Below the pieces are notes generated by a model. It was given only the letters and a program-made list of their open reading frames with translations. It was not told the DNA's origin and made no database searches. A DNA stretch of 64,000 nucleotides from assembly GCA_037126765.1 (NCBI GenBank), contig JBBCBC010000026.1, positions 11,520,418 to 11,584,417 of the forward strand, in the 5' to 3' direction. This document shows positions 43,186-52,807 of this stretch, piece by piece; positions within the stretch are counted from its first letter, which is position 1, and every line of letters begins with the position of its first letter. This DNA comes from Stenogyne calaminthoides (lineage: Eukaryota > Streptophyta > Magnoliopsida > Lamiales > Lamiaceae). The position numbers and the translations under genes were made by a program.

Positions 43186-46100
43186 TCAAAGTAGATTGGC
43201 AACGTCCTTGACACCCATTCCTTCCACATGTCTCTCGAATGTACTCTGAGGCAGACCCTTTGTGAATGGATCTGTTAGCCGCCTCAATGTCTCCTCTCTT
43301 AACGATTTCTCATATGAGATGGCATTTTCTTTCAATGTGTTTGCTGGCCTTGTGGGCTCTCGGGTCCCTTGAATTTGCAACTGCTCCGGCGTTATCACAG
43401 TAAACCATGATCGTGCTGGGAAAATCCAGGACGACGTCCAAGTCCACTAGGAAGTTCTTGAGCCAAACCGCTTCCTTCGCTGCTTCACAAGCAGCAACGT
43501 ATTCGGCTTCCATGGTAGAATCGGCGATGCATTTATGCTTTACGCTTTTCCATGTCATGGCTCCTCCCCCCATGCAAAACACACTACCCGAGGTAGACTT
43601 TCTGGAGTCAACATCTAATTGGAAATTCGAGTCCGTGTAACCGATGGGGATTAGACTGTCTGACTTGTAAACCAACATTCTATCCCGTGTCCTTTTTAGA
43701 TACTTCAAAATGTTCTTTACTGCAGTCCAATGCTCTTTCCCAGGGTTACTTTGATATCTTGCCACCATGCCTACGGTAAAGCAGATATCCGGTCTCTTAC
43801 ATAACATTGCTTACATGAGGCTTCCCACAGCCAAAGCATAAGGGATGCCCTTCATGTCATCTATCTCTTTCTGTGTCTTTGGACACATCTCTATGGACAA
43901 ATGGATTCCATGTCTGTAGGGCACAAAGCCTTTCTTGGAATCTTGCATGCTGAAACGCTTCAAAACAGTATTTATGTATGAGGCTTGCGAAAGCACGATC
44001 ATTCTTTTCCTGCGATCTCGAGTGATCTTGATCCCTAGGATGTGATCGGCTTCCCCTAAATCCTTCATATCGAACTGTTTTGATAGCCATGCCCTTACGT
44101 CTGATAACACCTTTACATTATTTCCGATGAGCAGAATGTCGTCCACGTTTAGTACCAAAAATACCAATGCAGTTCCGTCACGCTTTTTATAAACACAACT
44201 TTCAAAGTTGTTTTGATCGAAACCGTAAGATTTTATAACTTGATCAAAACACTGATTCCAAGCGCGGGATGCTTGCTTCAGCCCATAAATGGACTTCTTA
44301 AGCTTGCAAACCAGATGCTCTTGGCCTTTTTCAATGAAGCCTTCGGGTTGTTGCATATAGATTTCTTCATCAAGATTTCCATTGAGGAAAGCTGTCTTGA
44401 CGTCCATTTGCCAGATCTCAAAATCTAGATGCACAGCAATTGACAAGAGAATGCGGATGGACTTTAGCATGGCTACGGGTTAAAAGGTTTCCTCATAATC
44501 GATCCTTTCTTTCTGAGTGTACCCTTTCGCCACTAGTCTTGCTTTGAAGGTTTCAACCCTTCCGTCCGGTCCCCTTTTCTCTTGTATACCCACTTGCATC
44601 CGATTGGTTTTACCCGATCAAGTGGTTCGACTAGCTCCTACACCTTGTTGTGATCCATTGAACCCATCTCGGCTTCCATTGTTGTTTGCCAGGATTGAGC
44701 ATCTTTGTCTCGGATCGCCTCATTGTAGGACCATGGATCTGACTCTTCTGCGGAGATCAAGTCCGAAGACTCTCCGATCCCCAAGAATCTCTCGGGTTGT
44801 CTGATAATCCTCCCACTACGACGAGGTTCCAGTTGTGTAGGCGTGACATTTGGTATATCATTTTGTACAGTTGGCAATGAAGTTGGCCCCCTAAGTTCTT
44901 CTAAGGTAATTTCACTTCTAGGCTTTCGACTGTTCATATAGTCTTCTTTCAAAAATCTAAAGTGGGTACTGATCACCACCTTTTGATCTTCGGGACCATA
45001 GAACATGCATCCTTTAGTTCCTTCAGGGTACCCTATGAACATCCTTAATTCCCAACGTACATCCAATTTACCGGCTTCCTTGTCGGACACCCCCAGATCC
45101 TAATGTGTCCGAAACTGGGCTTGCGCCCCGTCCACAATTCTCTCAGGGTTTTAGGTACCGATTTGGATGGCACTAGGTTCAGAATATAAGTCGCTATTTC
45201 TAATGTGTAACCCCAGAACGATTTTGGTAAATCCGCATAACTCATCATTGACCTTACCCTTTCTAAAAGCGTTTTATTCCTTCGTTTTGCAACCCCGTTT
45301 TGTTGAGGGGTACCGGGTGCAATCAACTGGGATGCAATCCCCACTTCCGATAGGTAGTTCAAAAATTCATCGCTGAGGTATTCGCCTCCACGATCAGATC
45401 GTAGAAACTTGATACTTTTTCCCTTATGATTCTCTGCTTGAGCCTTAAATTCTTTGAATTTATCAAAGGTCTCTGATTTATGCTTCATTAGGAAAATGTA
45501 TCCGTGGCGTGAGTAATCATCGATAAAAGTAACAAAATACTCGTAGCCACCTCTAGCATTGATTTGCATTGGACCACACACATCGGTGTGAACGATTTCT
45601 AACACTTCTTTAGCTCTAAGCCCCTTGGCTCCAAATGCCCTCTTGGTCATTTTACCTTCCAAGCACGATTCGCAAGTCGGAAATGGCTCAATTTGGAGAG
45701 ACCCCAAAGAACCATCTTTCACCAACCTTTGAATCATTTTTGGGTTAATATGACTTAATCTCAGGTGCCAAAGAAGTGTCTCGTTCACGTCAGTCGAGCG
45801 CTTTCGTTTACAAGAAATAGTAGATGTGTTATAGGATGCATTTTGTGAGTGATGTGCACAGTTAATAATATAGAGATTGTTCCTTAAAGTTCCACGACAG
45901 ATAATCACATCGTTACGAAAAATAGTAACATCTTTATTAAAACGAACAGAATATCCATCGTTAAATAACTTAGAAATAGAAATAAGGTTTTTCCAAAAAA
46001 CAGGAACATAAAGAACATCTCTTAAAATTAACGTCCTCTCTCCAAAGGACAGGTGCACTTCTCCCACTGCTTTAGCTGCCACTCTCGTAGCATTGCCTAG

Positions 46101-46364
46101 CGTGATGAGGATCTCACTCTAACTTAGTCGCCGGGTCTGCTTGAAACCCTGCAATGTGAAACATACATGATCAGTGGATCCCGTATCCAATACCCACGAG
46201 TGGGTAGCATACTCCGCTAAACAAGTTTCAACAACTAGTGAGTGTGAATTACCTTTCTTTCCATTCCTTTTGCGTTTGGACCAGGCCGACCTCCAATGTC
46301 CTTTTTCATCGCAGTTGAAGCACTTCCCCTTAGCCGGATTCTTTTCTTCACCATCTTTCTTCAC
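43186..46364 (-). pseudogene. pol: pol of element E: zinc knuckle end of gag, protease, integrase, RT, RNase H
   Basis: Minus strand. C-F-N-C-D-E-K-G-H-W-R-S-A-W (46330-46285): the last Cys of the CCHC knuckle is Trp. Protease W-V-L-D-T-G-S-T-D-H-V (46210-46175). Pre-integrase H-L-R-L-S-H and C-E-S-C-L-E-G-K. Integrase I-V-H-T-D-V-C-G-P, L-R-S-D-R-G-G-E-Y, and Q-Q-N-G-V-A-K-R-R-N (45300-45270), with the catalytic Glu replaced by Lys. RT has M-D-V-K-T-A-F-L-N-G, Y-G-L-K-Q-A-S-R-A-W and N-V-D-D-I-L-L, with Asn in place of Tyr ahead of V-D-D. RNase H has M-E-A-E-Y-V-A. Breaks: in-frame TAG at 46119, frameshifts near 45085 and 44590, TAG at 44638, TAA at 43811 and a frameshift near 43310. Confidence 0.88.
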
Positions 46365-46399
46365 CTTTCCTTTATTTTTGGCAACACTCGAGTTAGCTT

Positions 46400-47041
46400 A
46401 GCGTTCGCTTTTGGGCTTCCTCTTCCTCTTGCCTCCCTTTGGCCTAGAAGAAGAAGAAGGCCCAACTGCCGCTAACGCTTGACTGCTCTCTCCTAAAATT
46501 CCAACAGACCAGGCAAAGCGAACTTTTGATTATTCATCTGATAATTCATCCTGAACTGCTCAAAGCTCTTGGGCAAGGAATGGAGTATGAAATCGATCTG
46601 GGTCTCGATGTCATATTCAACTCCAAGCACTTCAAGTTTGTTGAGGTGAGCCATCATCTGGAGAACATGTTCCCTCACGGGTGTTCCCTCCACCATTTTC
46701 ATAGAGAGCATGTCCCTCATGGTGATTTGACTAGCCACACGGTTCTGATGTTGGAACGTCGCTTTAAGATTGAGCATGATGTCCGCAGCGGTCTCAATGT
46801 TTTGGTGTTGGTGTTGCAACACTTCGCCATTTCATTAGAACGCTCCCAATTAGCATATTCTTTCTTAACCGTTTTGGTTGACTCGTCGGATGGCTTTTCT
46901 GGTTTGGGTGTAGTAAGAACTCAGTTATGGCTTTGTGCAGTGAGGACAATAGTGAGTTTTCGATACCAATCAACAAAGTTTTCTCCAGTGAGGAGGTTAT
47001 CTTTCAGTATATTGAACAGTGGATTAAAAGGTTGCGACATG
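46400..47041 (-). pseudogene. gag: gag of element E
   Basis: The ATG at 47041 opens M-S-Q-P-F-N-P-L-F, then L-L-T-G-E-N-F-V-D-W-Y-R-K-L, the usual copia gag start. A TGA follows near 46920. In other frames come E-Y-A-N-W-E, A-A-D-I-M-L-N-L-K and H-V-L-Q-M-M-A-H-L-N-K-L (46822-46493), then L-H-S-L-P-K-S-F-E-Q-F. A Lys/Arg-rich part (46480-46420) leads to the zinc knuckle at 46330. At least one stop and two frameshifts. Confidence 0.85.
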
Positions 47042-47183
47042 ATGAACTGAAATAAACATATGTTTTGTATCAATATCCAGATCAACACAAAATTAAATCA
47101 CATAATTCGATCACATGATTCATATTAAAATCTCAAAAAAAAAATGAACATGCATCAGGCAACATCTCAAAACAGATTTAAAT

Positions 47184-47413
47184 GAGCCTCGTGGGAGGGT
47201 CATCATTTAAATCACATTCAAGCAGGTTACAAACAAGAACAGTTACAAACCTTTAATTTTAAAGAAAATTAATAGTCGGCTCCCACTTGACCAATATAAA
47301 ATTTACAGGGACTTCGGAGAAGTATATAAATATTAATTTTATACCTAAGTAATAACCATGATTAAATACAGAAATATTACTTCGTTTTGATCGAGCCTCG
47401 TGGGAGGGTCATC
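47184..47413 (-). repeat. Direct repeat in the leader of element E
   Basis: GAGCCTCGTGGGAGGGTCAT (+C) occurs exactly at 47184-47204 and again at 47393-47413. The flanks differ. It lies between the GC-rich leader and gag, and a related CCGTCCCGTAGGGGAATTT lies at about 47481-47499. It may be an RNA structural signal. Confidence 0.6.
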
Positions 47414-47789
47414 GTCGCCACTAATAATAATTCACAATCATCCTTTTGGGAATTTATTCATGTGAAAGCTATCTTTTGACCGTCCCGTAGGGGAATTTCT
47501 CCAAAAGATTTCACAAATAAATAAATCATGGAGATACATTGGGCAAACATACTTAGTAATTTTTGAGTTTGAGATTTTTCGTTGAGCAATTCTCATGCAC
47601 ACACATTTAAACAAATTAAATAAAGCACAAGAAATTACAACAGTAATAAATCAAGGAAAGCAGAAAATAAACACATTGGGCACAAATTATCCAACTGTCA
47701 TGGTTTGATTTTCTTTGGCTTGATCTTGAAGAAACGCCGTCTTGAATTTCTCCCACTCATTTGTCTCTAAAAAGAACTTATTGAAAGCA

Positions 47790-48210
47790 TACGCAGAAAG
47801 CAAACAGCAATGGAGGGACACGCCCGTGCACCTAGGGCGCAGCTGCAAAAGCGACAGCGCCCGTGCACCTAAGCGCAATGCCGCGTGCACTTTAGCGCGT
47901 AAGCAGCCGCCAGGCAGGCGCCGCCTTGGCCGCGCTCGCCCGTATAGCTCTCAGCGGCCTCGGCACCTCGTGGTGGTGGGTGGGTCGCGTTAAGTCGTTC
48001 GCCGTCGCGTGTCAAGGCCGCCTCGTCTGCTTCTTCTTCGCTCCGCCTCGCCCGTCCCTTTGGCGCCTGCCTTGTCGCTTCCCTCCTCCTAACATTGCAG
48101 CCTCGGCCCCTCGGCCCACGCTCCACGCCCGTGCACCAATTGCCCGGCGTCCGGTGTCGCTCCTCCTTATATGTTTTAGGCGCCCCAAATCGCCGGTTCC
48201 GGATCTATTT
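47790..48210 (-). other. GC-rich leader of element E
   Basis: Strikingly GC- and CpG-rich for this window (for example GGCGCCGCC words), between the primer site and gag. Open frames here look fortuitous. Element F has a comparable block at 63350-63680, and both are flanked by homologous AT-rich sequence. Confidence 0.7.
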
Positions 48211-48510
48211 TTAACTCGTCTCCGATCAGGTTATAATTTATTTAACGAAAAATAAATACCTTAAATCTAGACTAGTCTATTACATTGAACAAATCAAATA
48301 GCCTAACTTACTCGTGGATTTTCTCACGAGAAAAACAAATTCGAACGAGTCAAATTAAAAACCATTCATTCATACGCATGAAAATAAAACACATTAAATA
48401 CCATGACAATTGGATACCTGCAAAACAGATATAACAATTCTACTATCCAATTTTAATTTAATGTTCAACAATTTAAATAACAATTTAAAAAATCAGAGCT
48501 CGAAACCAGA

Positions 48511-48522
48511 GTCCTGATACCA
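48511..48522 (-). other. Primer-binding site of element E
   Basis: Minus-strand TGGTATCAGGAC, two bases from the LTR, is close to the initiator-Met site TGGTATCAGAGC (AGAG changed to AGGA). F has the standard form. Confidence 0.8.
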
Positions 48523-48524
48523 GT

Positions 48525-50228
48525 TGTTGGGAAATTACGGTGCCCAGATCTATTCGAGATGATTTTTTTAAATACATATTTAAATTAAATAAATAATTAC
48601 TAACATGAATTAATCCTAAATTAATTCAACATAATAATTAAACAACATGCGTACATGTAATTCACGTAAATCCTAAACATGCAGAACTAGGAGTTACGGG
48701 ATTACTAACCTCTTGTAGAAACAACCCTTTTAACGATGAATCAACCCAAGAGCCTTCCCAAATATATCCCCAAGTCCACGAACGTAACCCGGTGGGAGGA
48801 TTTGCACGAACGATTTTAATGGGAGAGAAATTAAATATTTTGCTACCACCTTTGTGGATTTCTAATATTTCCAACACATGGAATTGCACTTGGGAATGAA
48901 GAGCTCATCCCCTATAAAAAGGGAGGAGGGGGGCGAAAATTAGGGTTAATAAAATAAGGAAGAAAATCTTTTCTTGGTCTCCAATAAATCTTGAATATAT
49001 CTTCTATATTCTTTTCTCCTTGATTAAATTTTCCATAAAAAATTCTTTCCCCTCTTCTTCCTCATATTTTCGAAAATTACAAGATATTGGGAGTCAAGAT
49101 TTGACTTCTTGAATTTATGGGATAATTATGTATTCCTACAATAATTATCTCTTTCCATAAAATATCTACAAGAAAATCAAGATAATCTTTTCTTCCTAAT
49201 TAACTACAAAATTTCAAAAATTACAACTTGGAAATATAGCAAGAATATTTTATTCTCTCTCTCATTAATTGGACTTTATTTTGGGCTATTTGGGGGGACT
49301 TTATGAGAATTAAGATTGAACCTTCAATGGACTATGAAGCTTTAATATTTTGGGCCAAATATTATTCAAGTCCATTAATATTAATTTACTCCACTATAAA
49401 ATTAATATTGAACTATCCATCTTAACCCATATTACGATTTCACATATAACATGGCTCCCGGTCATTATTTCCCGCGTTTAAGATTATATTAGTCCATTAA
49501 TTAATTAAGCCACTGAACAAGCTTTATATTAATTAATATCTTTGTCCTTGGAGTAAAGACAGCTCAACATTATTATCCATACCAGAAACAAATTTCCACT
49601 TGCAAGATTTGGTATGATAAAGGTTATGAGCCCACCAAGGGGACAAATCAAGCAAGACGTACTTACACGCGATTCTCCGTATTAAATGTCAACAATCGTT
49701 ATGTAATTAATAATATTACCCAAGATATAAGGTATCGAATCGCATTGACTCTCTTCCCATCATAAATCAAAGCAATAGTTATTAATTTCACACGATCCTA
49801 TTTAAGGGACGGAGATTAAGAAATAACGCACCACTGAGGTCTAATTCTTGTATATTCAGTACCAAAGAATTTATCCTCATGTAGGTCCTCATTCAATGAA
49901 CCTAAATGCGCTAGTGTGATCCCTTGGTCAAGACAAGCCAATCTGGGTCTCACACTTCAACCGTTCATGATGGTTCATTCATTTCCATATGGGTTGTGAA
50001 TTTGTACTTAATTACGAGGGCTGTTAATTTGATCTTCAGCGATCGGGTATCACCAAATTAACTACAACGTAATACACATTGTCTTATTGAACGGGTTTGC
50101 AATAAACATATATAACATTCATTCATATTTAATGCAACAATGATTAAATAATTTATTTCAGTAAATAAATAAGAAACTTCAGTTTAGTTATACAAAGTAA
50201 AAGCATACTTTTCAGTATAACCCCAACA
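48525..50228 (-). repeat. 5' LTR of element E
   Basis: 1,704 bases and almost identical to 41368-43072. It ends ATAACCCCAACA at 50228, followed by the GGTTG duplication. Confidence 0.93.
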
Positions 50229-51937
50229 GGTTGGTCACGTGCCGAAACACCAACATCACCTTCATCGGCAACTGCCTCCTCCTCCTGCAGTTCTATTACT
50301 TCCACTGCCTTCTCAACTGATCTACCCAGCTTGCGGTAAATCAATTTCTTCACTTCAACTTCAGATAATAAAACAGTCGGGGAGCTCACTACAACAGCTT
50401 TGCGCATTTCAATGTCGAAATCGGTAAATTCATCAGCCCCGTCCAACTGTTCCATAACGATAATCAGATCTGTAAACTTCTTCAGCCTCAAGTCTCTCCA
50501 AGCCAGGATCTCCACAACCTCATCCAGAATTAACTGATGATCAGACAGCTCTAGGTATTTACGTTCCAGTTCTCGTGTTAGCCTTTGTCTAATCATGTGG
50601 CCATAAACAGTTCTGTCCACTCTGGAGTTATACTTGGCTGGTGAGGGTGGGATTTTTTCATGTTCAGCTTCTGGCATCTGTTGCATGACCTCCGTCACAA
50701 CCTGTTCAGCCTCCTGCTGTTCAAACTCTGCAGCAGGTTCTGCCAACAATTCTTCTTCAACAAGCACAATCTGTTCAGGATCTCGGGCATGTATAAGAGT
50801 AGGAGATGGAGCCCGAGATTGGGGAGATGGAGATCGTGTCAGTTCAGCCCCGAAATCTCCTTCATGCGGCTGATCAGAACTTGCAGCTTGAGATTTCTGC
50901 TTCTCAGAAATGGCAACCTGTTTCTTGCTAGAGCCCGTGGACTTGCTGCCTGTCCGACTCTTTGAAGACTTCTCACTATCAGTTTCCTCCTCCTTTGTTC
51001 CTGATTCTATGAACAGATTCATTGGAGATCACCTGTGTTTCTTCGATCTGCTGACACTAGATGTGCCAGCCTTGGTCTTCTTTTTATTGCTAGGGGCAGC
51101 AGGCGGCTCAATTTCTTCATCCTCAGTACTTTTTCTCTTTCTCTTGATGGTGATCTGAGGGTCGGAATCAGATGGACCAAAAATCTTGACAGAATCGTTC
51201 AAAATAGCCTTGTAGTTCTTGATGCCTTCTCTGTCCCATTCTTTCTGAGGTAGCTTGTCCCTCAGAATAACTGCCACCTTATTAAGATTCCCTATCCCCT
51301 TCTTTAGATAGACCTCCCTGCGTTCATTTACCCCAAATTTCTGGTGCTCTTGTACCAGAACAGCCTTGAGCGCCCCATGCCAGTTTATATTTGAAGCTCT
51401 GTCCACCATGGCAGCTAGGCAATGCAGTTTAACAGACGTCAGTCCGTCCGGACTGAAGGAGATTCCAAGAATTGTCTTTGACAGAACGTCAAAGAGCAAT
51501 CTGTACTTTCTTTTTAACATTGGTTTGGTGAAACCAGATGTTTATCCCTTGTCAGCATCCCGGAACAGTTCCTGCCAGATTTTGTCATCATCTTCCTCGC
51601 GATAGTGAGCTGGAGATATTTTCCCTCTTGGTAGGGAAAAAATGCGTATCAGGTCAGCATTGGTAACCCTAATCTCTTCTCCATTTACCATCGATGTGAA
51701 TTCTTCTCCCGGAGATGTGATTTCCAAATTCCGGAGGAATTCGAGAGCCTCGTACTGCATCACTGGATTTTTGGACCGTGAGCAGAATTGGTCGAGGTGA
51801 TTGTCTCTTAAGATCTGTTCCACTTCCTGAGATTCAGGGTCTTGTGTAACTCCAAATACAACATATCTATCTTCAACCACCTTCATGGCGAGGGATGCAT
51901 AGTTACACATAATTTTACCTAAACCGTGTGTAGCCAT
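50229..51937 (-). pseudogene. Extra ORF of element C, N-terminal part
   Basis: The ATG at 51937 lies directly after an intron acceptor. One frame runs to 50229 with just two in-frame stops, TAA at 51542 and TGA at 51029. Motifs in order: D-P-E-S, L-D-Q-F-C, F-L-R-N-L, a D-L-I-R-I-F-S-L-P motif and K-R-K-Y-R-L-L-F. Then come L-G-I-S-F-S-P-D, a basic stretch (K-R-K-R-K, possible nuclear signal) and a Ser/Pro/Glu-rich middle. A second globular stretch has L-I-L-D-E-V and D-E-F-T-D-F. With the C-terminal part the protein would be about 1,035 residues. The N-terminal motif series faintly recalls domains of other plant transposon-associated proteins. I cannot assign a family or function. Confidence 0.75.
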
Positions 51938-52109
51938 CTACAAGGAAAATGCAAATTCTATAAGTATTTATGAATAATGAAAAATAGGGGATTGTGAATT
52001 GTGAGTTAAATGCAATGCATATCACAAAACAAAAACACACAAATCACAAACATACATGATGTAGATCATAATAAACACAAGCAAGTGCAATAAGTAATGA
52101 TTTATTTAC
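51938..52109 (-). other. Putative 5'-UTR intron of the element C extra ORF
   Basis: Donor CATTG|GTAAATAAAT at 52110/52109 and acceptor TTTTCCTTGTAG ending at 51938, directly before the ATG at 51937. 172 bases, A/T-rich, with a branch-site-like CTCAC near the acceptor half. The layout matches 370-580 of element 1. Confidence 0.6.
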
Positions 52110-52253
52110 CAATGATGAATTTTTGAAGAAGTTTTCTGGTAAATTTTTAAAAGGGTTTGAAGAGCTTGCTTTACCGGAGTTAATATGATTTTTGTAATAG
52201 TGCTTTGAGAGAAAAATTTAGGTCGAAGAAAGGTTTTGTAGAAGGGTTCCTAC

Positions 52254-52262
52254 TATATATAG
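52254..52262 (-). promoter_or_regulatory. TATA box ahead of the element C extra ORF
   Basis: Minus-strand CCTATATATAGTAGG lies about 145 bases before the proposed donor and 315 before the ATG. Upstream, CACCGCTTAATCTTGACC (about 52328-52345) resembles CCGCTTAATCTAAGCC at 132-148 of element 1. It would drive a transcript separate from the LTR promoter. Confidence 0.5.
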
Positions 52263-52479
52263 GCATTTTGGAGGGAAAGTGGTTTTTCGAGAAACGATGC
52301 GGTAATTCAATCGATTAATCAAGATGAATGGTCAAGATTAAGCGGTGAGTTTTAAAAGTAGATCGTGTGGTTAAGGATTTTAATCCGGCAGCTTTTGGAT
52401 TTTTAAAAACGCAATAAAAGCCATTTAATACATGTTCCCCACGTCCGCATTTAATGTGTTGCAGGACGTGCGTCATATG

Positions 52480-52807
52480 TACTTGAGTATAGTAAACTAG
52501 ATAAGAACAGAGATAAACTGCAACAGATAAAAGAGAATGAAATGCGTATCTGATTGACTGATATTGTAATCAGTCAATACCACATGATGCCGGTTCTCAG
52601 TTCATCTGATCTGTTGATCTTAAGTTCTGCCTATCCCTTACCAACATTTCCCAACAATGTTCCTCTATCAGTTTAACCTTCTTCAACACACATCCCATCA
52701 GTTGAAATTCCCCCTTCAATCGATCTTCTATTTTCTGATCCGTTAGTACACAATTGATCTTTTCTGATCAGATGAATTTCCCTCTTCATCTGATCTTCTC
52801 CCTTTTA
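52480..52807 (-). other. Spacer between pol and extra ORF promoter of C
   Basis: No coding signal. It is rich in TGATCAG, TCTGATC and ATCAGTT words, similar to the composition of the C LTRs. Confidence 0.5.

Larger units (their letters stand above)
41368..50228 (-). mobile_element. Element E: Ty1/copia retrotransposon nested in the extra ORF of C
   Basis: GGTTG flanks both ends (41363-41367 and 50229-50233). On the minus strand the order is 5' LTR (50228-48525), primer site, a GC-rich leader, gag, protease, integrase, RT, RNase H (to 43186), polypurine tract and 3' LTR (43072-41368). 8,861 bases. The two LTRs (1,704 and 1,705 bases) differ at few positions, so the insertion is relatively recent. 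It has no extra ORF. LTRs and leader match D and F but not B, C or element 1. The pol type resembles TNT1-like elements, tentatively. Confidence 0.93.

Noticed and set aside
47687..48255. Open frames on both strands with Arg/Ala/Pro-rich translations in the GC-rich block
   Set aside because: GC-rich sequence has few stop codons, the frames overlap on both strands, there is no motif, and the block is the untranslated leader of element E.
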